Origin: Methyloprofundus sp.
GTDB lineage: Bacteria; Pseudomonadota; Gammaproteobacteria; Methylococcales; Methylomonadaceae
Reading direction: 5' to 3'
NCBI GenBank assembly: GCA_030619185.1
Contig: JAUXBW010000044.1
Coordinates: forward strand, 1 to 10,863
Length of the DNA stretch: 10,863 nt
This document shows, one piece after another, positions 8,041 through 10,863 of this stretch; the first letter of the stretch is position 1; each line of letters opens with the position of its first letter. Under the pieces are notes generated by a model that was not told the origin of the DNA, did no database searches, and saw only the letters and a program-made list of their open reading frames with translations. A program made the translations under genes and the position numbers.

Positions 8041-9192
8041 ATGTCTGACTCCAAAGCCACTGTGCAATATAAGTTAAATCATCGCAACACCTGGTGTTTA
8101 CTAGGTTTACCTTTTGATGCCATTAATCTTGTGGGTGCTGTTGCTGTGCTTAACACAAGTGTTGCAAATAATCAGCGTCTTTTACTAAGCACCCCCAACC
8201 TTAATTTTCTGGTAACAGCCCAGTCCGAGCAAAAATTTTATCAATCAGTTGCTGACAGTGATTTGGTTGTAGCGGATGGTATGCCTATTATCTGGATAGC
8301 CAGGTTACTGGGTATCCCTTTAACAGAAAGGGTTGCAGGTTCTGACCTATTTGATTCCCTGTCTAAGCAGCACGGGCTAAAGAATAAAATTTCCGTATTT
8401 TTCTTCGGTGGGCAGGAAGATATTGCACAACAAGCCTGTCAGAAATTGAAGGAACATAGCCCAGCCATGACTTGCTGCGGATTTTATGATCCTGGTTTCG
8501 TATCAGTTGAGGCAATGAGTACACCAGCAATTATTGACACTATTAATGCCAGACATCCTGATTTTCTGCTACTGGCATTAGGTGCAGAAAAAGGTCAGGC
8601 ATGGATGCAAAAAAATCGTCATCATTTAAATGCAACTGTAATCAGCCACCTGGGTGCTGTAGTCAATTTTGTAGCTGAAAATATTGAACGAGCACCTGTC
8701 TTTTGGCAGCGCAGTGGTTTTGAATGGCTTTGGCGTATAGTACAAGAACCCGCCTTATGGCGGCGTTATTTTTTTGATGGGCTGGTCTTTGCCAGGTGGC
8801 TAGTGTTTAAGGTATTGCCATTGGCAATTTATGACCGGTGCTTGAAACATATGCGGTTATTTCAGACCCCATTGGTTATTAGCTACGAGAAATCTGACGG
8901 TAATCAAATTAAACTCGCGGGTAGCATACACTATGCCGTGCTTGGTAAAGTTAAGCATCTATTTTTTGATATATTACAAGAGTGCCCAGGGACTATCAGT
9001 ATAGATTGTTCAGAACTTATCTATATTGATGCGGCTTTTATCGGTTTGTTAATGCTCTTTCAGAGTGATTTAAATGAGCAGAACCAGCAACTTTATTTGC
9101 AAGATGTACCTAAGCGTATTTCCCGTGTACTCAAATTAAATAATGCTTTAAATCGTTTTCAGTTTACGGGGACAAATAAGCCCTGGCTTTAA
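8041..9192 (+). CDS. WecG/TagA/CpsF family glycosyltransferase fused to a C-terminal STAS domain
   Basis: Enzymes of this family transfer an N-acetylhexosamine-type sugar to a lipid-linked GlcNAc, an early step in making surface polymers. The catalytic part fills about residues 15-245 of 383. It has STPNLNFL at 50-57 (Thr51 and Asn53 sit where TagA has its active-site Thr and Asn), VVADGMP with Asp79 at the proposed general base, TERVAGSDLF at 96-105, and the closing RAPVFWQRSGFEWLWR at 218-232. A short hydrophobic/amphipathic link (245-275) leads to a STAS-like domain at about 283-378, seen in TISIDCSELIYIDAAFIGLL. At the position where SpoIIAA-type proteins carry the phosphorylated Ser (DSS/DSG), this one has D330-A331-A332, so canonical phosphorylation is lost. 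No Shine-Dalgarno is visible before the ATG, which follows an AT-rich stretch; it is probably co-transcribed with the upstream glycosyltransferase. Confidence 0.88.
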   Translation: MSDSKATVQYKLNHRNTWCLLGLPFDAINLVGAVAVLNTSVANNQRLLLSTPNLNFLVTAQSEQKFYQSVADSDLVVADGMPIIWIARLLGIPLTERVAGSDLFDSLSKQHGLKNKISVFFFGGQEDIAQQACQKLKEHSPAMTCCGFYDPGFVSVEAMSTPAIIDTINARHPDFLLLALGAEKGQAWMQKNRHHLNATVISHLGAVVNFVAENIERAPVFWQRSGFEWLWRIVQEPALWRRYFFDGLVFARWLVFKVLPLAIYDRCLKHMRLFQTPLVISYEKSDGNQIKLAGSIHYAVLGKVKHLFFDILQECPGTISIDCSELIYIDAAFIGLLMLFQSDLNEQNQQLYLQDVPKRISRVLKLNNALNRFQFTGTNKPWL

Positions 9193-9279
9193 TGTAGCTA
9201 TTGACTGTTATTCAGACCTGTCTATATGGTCATTAATACATGTTATCTCGTTTAGTGTTATTGGCTTTCGGTCTTAATG

Positions 9280-9314
9280 TTGACATGGAGCGGGGGGGGG
9301 GCAGAGAGTATGGT
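9280..9314 (+). promoter_or_regulatory. Possible promoter with a G10 tract in the spacer
   Basis: A perfect TTGACA lies at 9280-9285 and a weak -10-like TATGGT at 9309-9314. The 23-bp spacer contains ten consecutive G (9292-9301), which is too long for good sigma-70 use; about four G would give the ideal 17. The layout recalls phase-variable promoters with poly-G spacers such as Neisseria porA. The first downstream gene starts at 9390. The tract length may also be a sequencing error. Confidence 0.3.
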
Positions 9315-9320
9315 TACGGC

Positions 9321-9357
9321 TAACAATGTAAATCCACGTCGGTGATTTGCGGCGTTA
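9321..9357. repeat. Symmetric, attC-like inverted repeat upstream of the small-gene cluster
   Basis: The layout is TAAC-N5-AAATC-N9-GATTT-N5-GTTA, perfectly symmetric over 37 bases: two paired boxes separated by equal 5-base unpaired spacers (AATGT and GCGGC). The context TAACAAT...GGCGTTA is like the R boxes of integron attC sites. It is shorter than the usual minimum of about 57 bases, and the flanking box bases do not pair (GGCTAAC against GTTATTT). It lies 33 bases before the start of the 112-aa gene. Confidence 0.35.
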
Positions 9358-9389
9358 TTTGAGAAAAAACTAAATATTGAGGAATTAAA

Positions 9390-9728
9390 ATGTCTCGTGA
9401 TATTGATACAAAGGTGATTGGATGTTTTTCGTACAAATCTCAAACAGAGGTTACTTGTGATGGTGATGCTTGCATAGTTGCAGGCTCAGAAAAAGCCATG
9501 CGCGATTATTTACTATCAATGTCAAAAGAAGATCATGACAAATCAACAATAAAAAAAACAAGGTTTGGTGAAATAATACAAGGATTAAAGCATGGTGGTG
9601 CCTATGCATTTGATGAGGAGTCGTATAATCGCTTTTATCCTCTTGCAAACAGAATTGGGTACAACTTAAAAGAAGAGGAATTTACTCCAACAGAAACTGG
9701 GCGACATTTTGTGATCATTAGACCATAA
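9390..9728 (+). CDS. Conserved-looking hypothetical protein, 112 aa
   Basis: I do not recognise a function. The start is supported by GAGGAA (9379-9384) five to six bases before the ATG. The protein is soluble, with no signal peptide or membrane segment and only two Cys in close spacing (Cys25 and Cys31 in VTCDGDACIV, Cys12 nearby in GCFSYK). A first part (1-35) looks like beta strands, the middle (36-75) is charged and partly helical (KKTRFGEIIQGLKHGG), and the last part has FDEESYNRFYPLANRIGYNL and ends in a strand-like HFVIIRP. I have a vague memory of similar short proteins in other proteobacteria, so it is probably a conserved family. It is the first of three small genes on the same strand in an AT-rich segment, 52 bp before the next. 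Confidence 0.75.
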   Translation: MSRDIDTKVIGCFSYKSQTEVTCDGDACIVAGSEKAMRDYLLSMSKEDHDKSTIKKTRFGEIIQGLKHGGAYAFDEESYNRFYPLANRIGYNLKEEEFTPTETGRHFVIIRP

Positions 9729-9780
9729 ATTATCACAAAACCCATGATATGTATGTAACATAATCAAAGAGCCAAAATAA

Positions 9781-10095
9781 ATGCCAAAGAAAAGTTTTAT
9801 TCCAAATAAATTAAAACCGTGGGTTGAAGCAAGACAGAAATATCGTTTGTCTCATACCCAAATACAGATGGCTAGGGAACTTGGTTTAAACCCAAAGAAA
9901 TTCGGTAGTCTTGGTAACACAAAACAACAACAATGGAAACTTCCGCTACCTGAGTTTATCGAAGAAATATATTTTAAGCATTTCAAAAAAAGAGCACCAG
10001 AAAATGTAAGATCTATTGAGCAAATGGTAAAAGACAAAGCAAGAAAAAAAGCAGAGAGCAAAGCACGTAAAGAGGGAGCTGGTTCAAGTGACTAA
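9781..10095 (+). CDS. Conserved hypothetical protein, 104 aa, basic, helix-turn-helix-like N-terminus
   Basis: The sequence KLKPWVEARQKYRLSHTQIQMARELGLNPKKFG belongs to a short protein family I believe is widespread in bacteria without a known function. The segment 24-41 (LSHTQIQMARELGLNPKK) reads like a helix-turn-helix, which would suggest nucleic-acid binding, but this is inference. A conserved-looking LPLPEFIEEIYFKHFKKRAPE follows (about 55-75), then a highly basic coiled tail (80-101, many Lys, Arg and Ala). No clear Shine-Dalgarno precedes the ATG; the gap from the upstream gene is 52 bp. The last codons (GAGSSD, then stop) lie in a short repeat that recurs near the end of the next gene. 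There is no toxin-antitoxin signature with its neighbours that I can identify. Confidence 0.8.
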   Translation: MPKKSFIPNKLKPWVEARQKYRLSHTQIQMARELGLNPKKFGSLGNTKQQQWKLPLPEFIEEIYFKHFKKRAPENVRSIEQMVKDKARKKAESKARKEGAGSSD

Positions 10096-10765
10096 AGCGT
10101 TAGGTTTAAAAAGATAATTTAGATTATATAGGGAGGTAAGGCATGGATTATTCAATGATACTAAATGAATTAAATAGTGCTTCACTGTTTGAACTGTATC
10201 GCTTAAATGCCTCTATCCGTCAACAGTTGAAAGACCCGAACAAAATACTTTTAATTAAAAATATATTGAAAGTTGGTCAGTTGATACAATATTTTGAAGC
10301 TTCTGAAAATAGGCTGATTGATGCTGAAATTTTGGAATTAAAAAGAACACAGGTATTAGTCAAAAACAGGCATGATGGCAAGCTTTGGAATATCCCTTAT
10401 TATTTTATTAACGTTGATAATTCTAATATAGATATACATGCAGAATCAAAGCAAAAAGTTGACAGAAATAGTCTGAAAGTTGGGGACAAGGTTTGTTTTA
10501 AAGATAAAAAGGGAAATGAAAGATTTGGTGAAGTAACTAAGTTAAATCAAAAAACTTCTGGAATATTAGTTGGAAATGTTAAATGGAGGGTTGCTTATAG
10601 TTTGCTATCACCAATAATAGATGGGGAGCTGGGTTCGAGTAACAATTTATTAGAAGGTGAAGTTTTATTGAATAATAAAAGCCTAACAAAAAAATAATCC
10701 AGCTGACCGCTGCAGTGTATGTTTTTTTTAAAGGTCATTTTTATATCGAAAGATTAGGGAGCTGG
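10074..10765. repeat. Three direct copies of GGGAGCTGG around the 184-aa gene
   Basis: GGGAGCTGG occurs at 10074-10082, 10624-10632 and 10757-10765. The first two copies continue alike: TTCAAGTGAC at 10083-10092, and GTTCGAGTAAC at 10633-10643, which has one extra G and A/G changes. In the proteins these give GAGSSD and GELGSSNN. The first and third copies also share one more upstream A. For AT-rich DNA, three copies of a 9-mer in 700 bp stand out. Confidence 0.55.
10143..10697 (+). CDS. Hypothetical protein, 184 aa, with two tandem SH3/KOW-like domains
   Basis: The start is well supported: GGAGG (10132-10136) lies six bases before the ATG. After a helical N-terminus (1-40) come two related segments, residues 42-91 and 111-158. 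Both begin LKVG, continue with alternating hydrophobic strands, and include an aromatic block with W and a Tyr pair or near-pair: KLWNIPYYFINV in the first, KWRVAYSLLSPI in the second. The second copy has the more typical pattern, GDKVCFKDKKG...RFGEVTKLNQKT, resembling small SH3-like/KOW barrels found in RNA-, ribosome- or protein-binding factors. The first copy is more diverged. The tail (160-184) is low in structure and ends in LTKK. I cannot name the family. It is the third small gene in the AT-rich segment, 47 bp after the 104-aa gene; the last codons overlap a GCCTAAC box. Confidence 0.75.
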   Translation: MDYSMILNELNSASLFELYRLNASIRQQLKDPNKILLIKNILKVGQLIQYFEASENRLIDAEILELKRTQVLVKNRHDGKLWNIPYYFINVDNSNIDIHAESKQKVDRNSLKVGDKVCFKDKKGNERFGEVTKLNQKTSGILVGNVKWRVAYSLLSPIIDGELGSSNNLLEGEVLLNNKSLTKK

Positions 10766-10766
10766 A
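10698..10766. repeat. Inverted repeat directly after the 184-aa gene
   Basis: TCCAGCT (10698-10704) starts on the base after the stop codon and faces AGCTGGA (10760-10766). Just inside, GACC (10705-10708) can pair with GGTC (10733-10736). The T8-9 run near 10722 lies inside the loop rather than after a stem, so it is not a normal intrinsic terminator. It could be part of a larger folded element or a worn recombination site. Confidence 0.4.
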
Positions 10767-10789
10767 AATAAATAATCATCCAAATATCG

Positions 10790-10859
10790 CGTAGAATTTT
10801 TATTTCTGTTTAAGTCTTCTCAAGAGGAGCATAGTTGTTCTACGTAACGATTGAGAAGA
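10790..10859. repeat. Two overlapping inverted repeats at the right edge
   Basis: CGTAGAA (10790-10796) pairs with TTCTACG (10838-10844), and TCTTCTCAA (10815-10823) pairs with TTGAGAAGA (10851-10859). Both are perfect, and they interlock, so they cannot form as two simple hairpins at once; they would make either alternative structures or an H-type pseudoknot. The window ends four bases later, so what lies downstream is unknown. From 10698 to the end (166 bp) there is no gene. Confidence 0.5.
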
Positions 10860-10863
10860 TTTA

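Noticed and set aside
9390..10095. Toxin-antitoxin pair made of the 112-aa and 104-aa proteins
   Set aside because: Sizes and adjacency are suggestive, but there is no overlap or tight coupling (52-bp gap), and neither protein shows motifs of a known toxin or antitoxin family.
9354..10105. The 112-aa and 104-aa genes as one complete integron cassette bounded by GTTATTT and GTTAGGT
   Set aside because: A cassette starting TTATTT should end with an attC whose first box resembles AAATAAC about 60-130 bases before 10099. No such box is present; that stretch is coding sequence of the 104-aa gene.
10698..10766. Intrinsic terminator after the 184-aa gene
   Set aside because: The long T run lies in the loop between the arms instead of following a GC-rich stem, so the usual terminator layout is missing.
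1..10863. tRNA, rRNA or CRISPR array
   Set aside because: Reading through, I saw no regularly spaced identical repeats and no tRNA-like or rRNA-like sequence; gaps between genes are short or explained by palindromic repeats.

Overview
The window looks like chromosomal DNA of a gammaproteobacterium of moderate to low G+C. The clues are a PpnN nucleosidase of the E. coli type, an SSB with the usual acidic tip, and a gram-negative exosortase/EPS region. I cannot fix the genus. Gammaproteobacteria rich in exosortase genes, such as Methylococcales-like lineages, would fit, but this is inference.

Layout. Positions 7-1380 (+) carry ppnN, converging on ssb (2003-1512, -). A 95-bp REP-doublet-like palindrome fills the gap between them. 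Upstream of ssb on the minus strand lies a two-gene unit: an exosortase fused to an EpsI-type domain (6051-4504, best fit XrtD) and, 24 bp later, a large TPR lipoprotein (4479-2071, PrsT-like). A gene-free stretch of about 730 bp (6052-6780) separates this from genes on the plus strand. It holds a 170-bp MITE-like element with 29-bp inverted ends and a good sigma-54-type promoter candidate. Next come a membrane-anchored family 2 glycosyltransferase (6781-7977) and a WecG/TagA/CpsF glycosyltransferase fused to a C-terminal STAS domain (8041-9192).

The central block probably works as one system. The two glycosyltransferases would serve extracellular polysaccharide synthesis. The exosortase would process C-terminally tagged exported proteins in the inner membrane. 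The TPR lipoprotein would be a periplasm-facing scaffold for EPS or protein export. No exosortase substrate gene is visible here, so substrates must be encoded elsewhere.

The right end (about 9240-10863) differs in character. It is more AT-rich and holds three small genes of unknown function (112, 104 and 184 aa). It also has an unusual number of short repeats: a G10 tract inside a possible promoter, an attC-like symmetric inverted repeat, a 9-mer present three times, and overlapping inverted repeats at the window edge. I read this as an accessory segment, possibly the remains of a cassette-type insertion, but no complete integron attC site, integrase or transposase is present.
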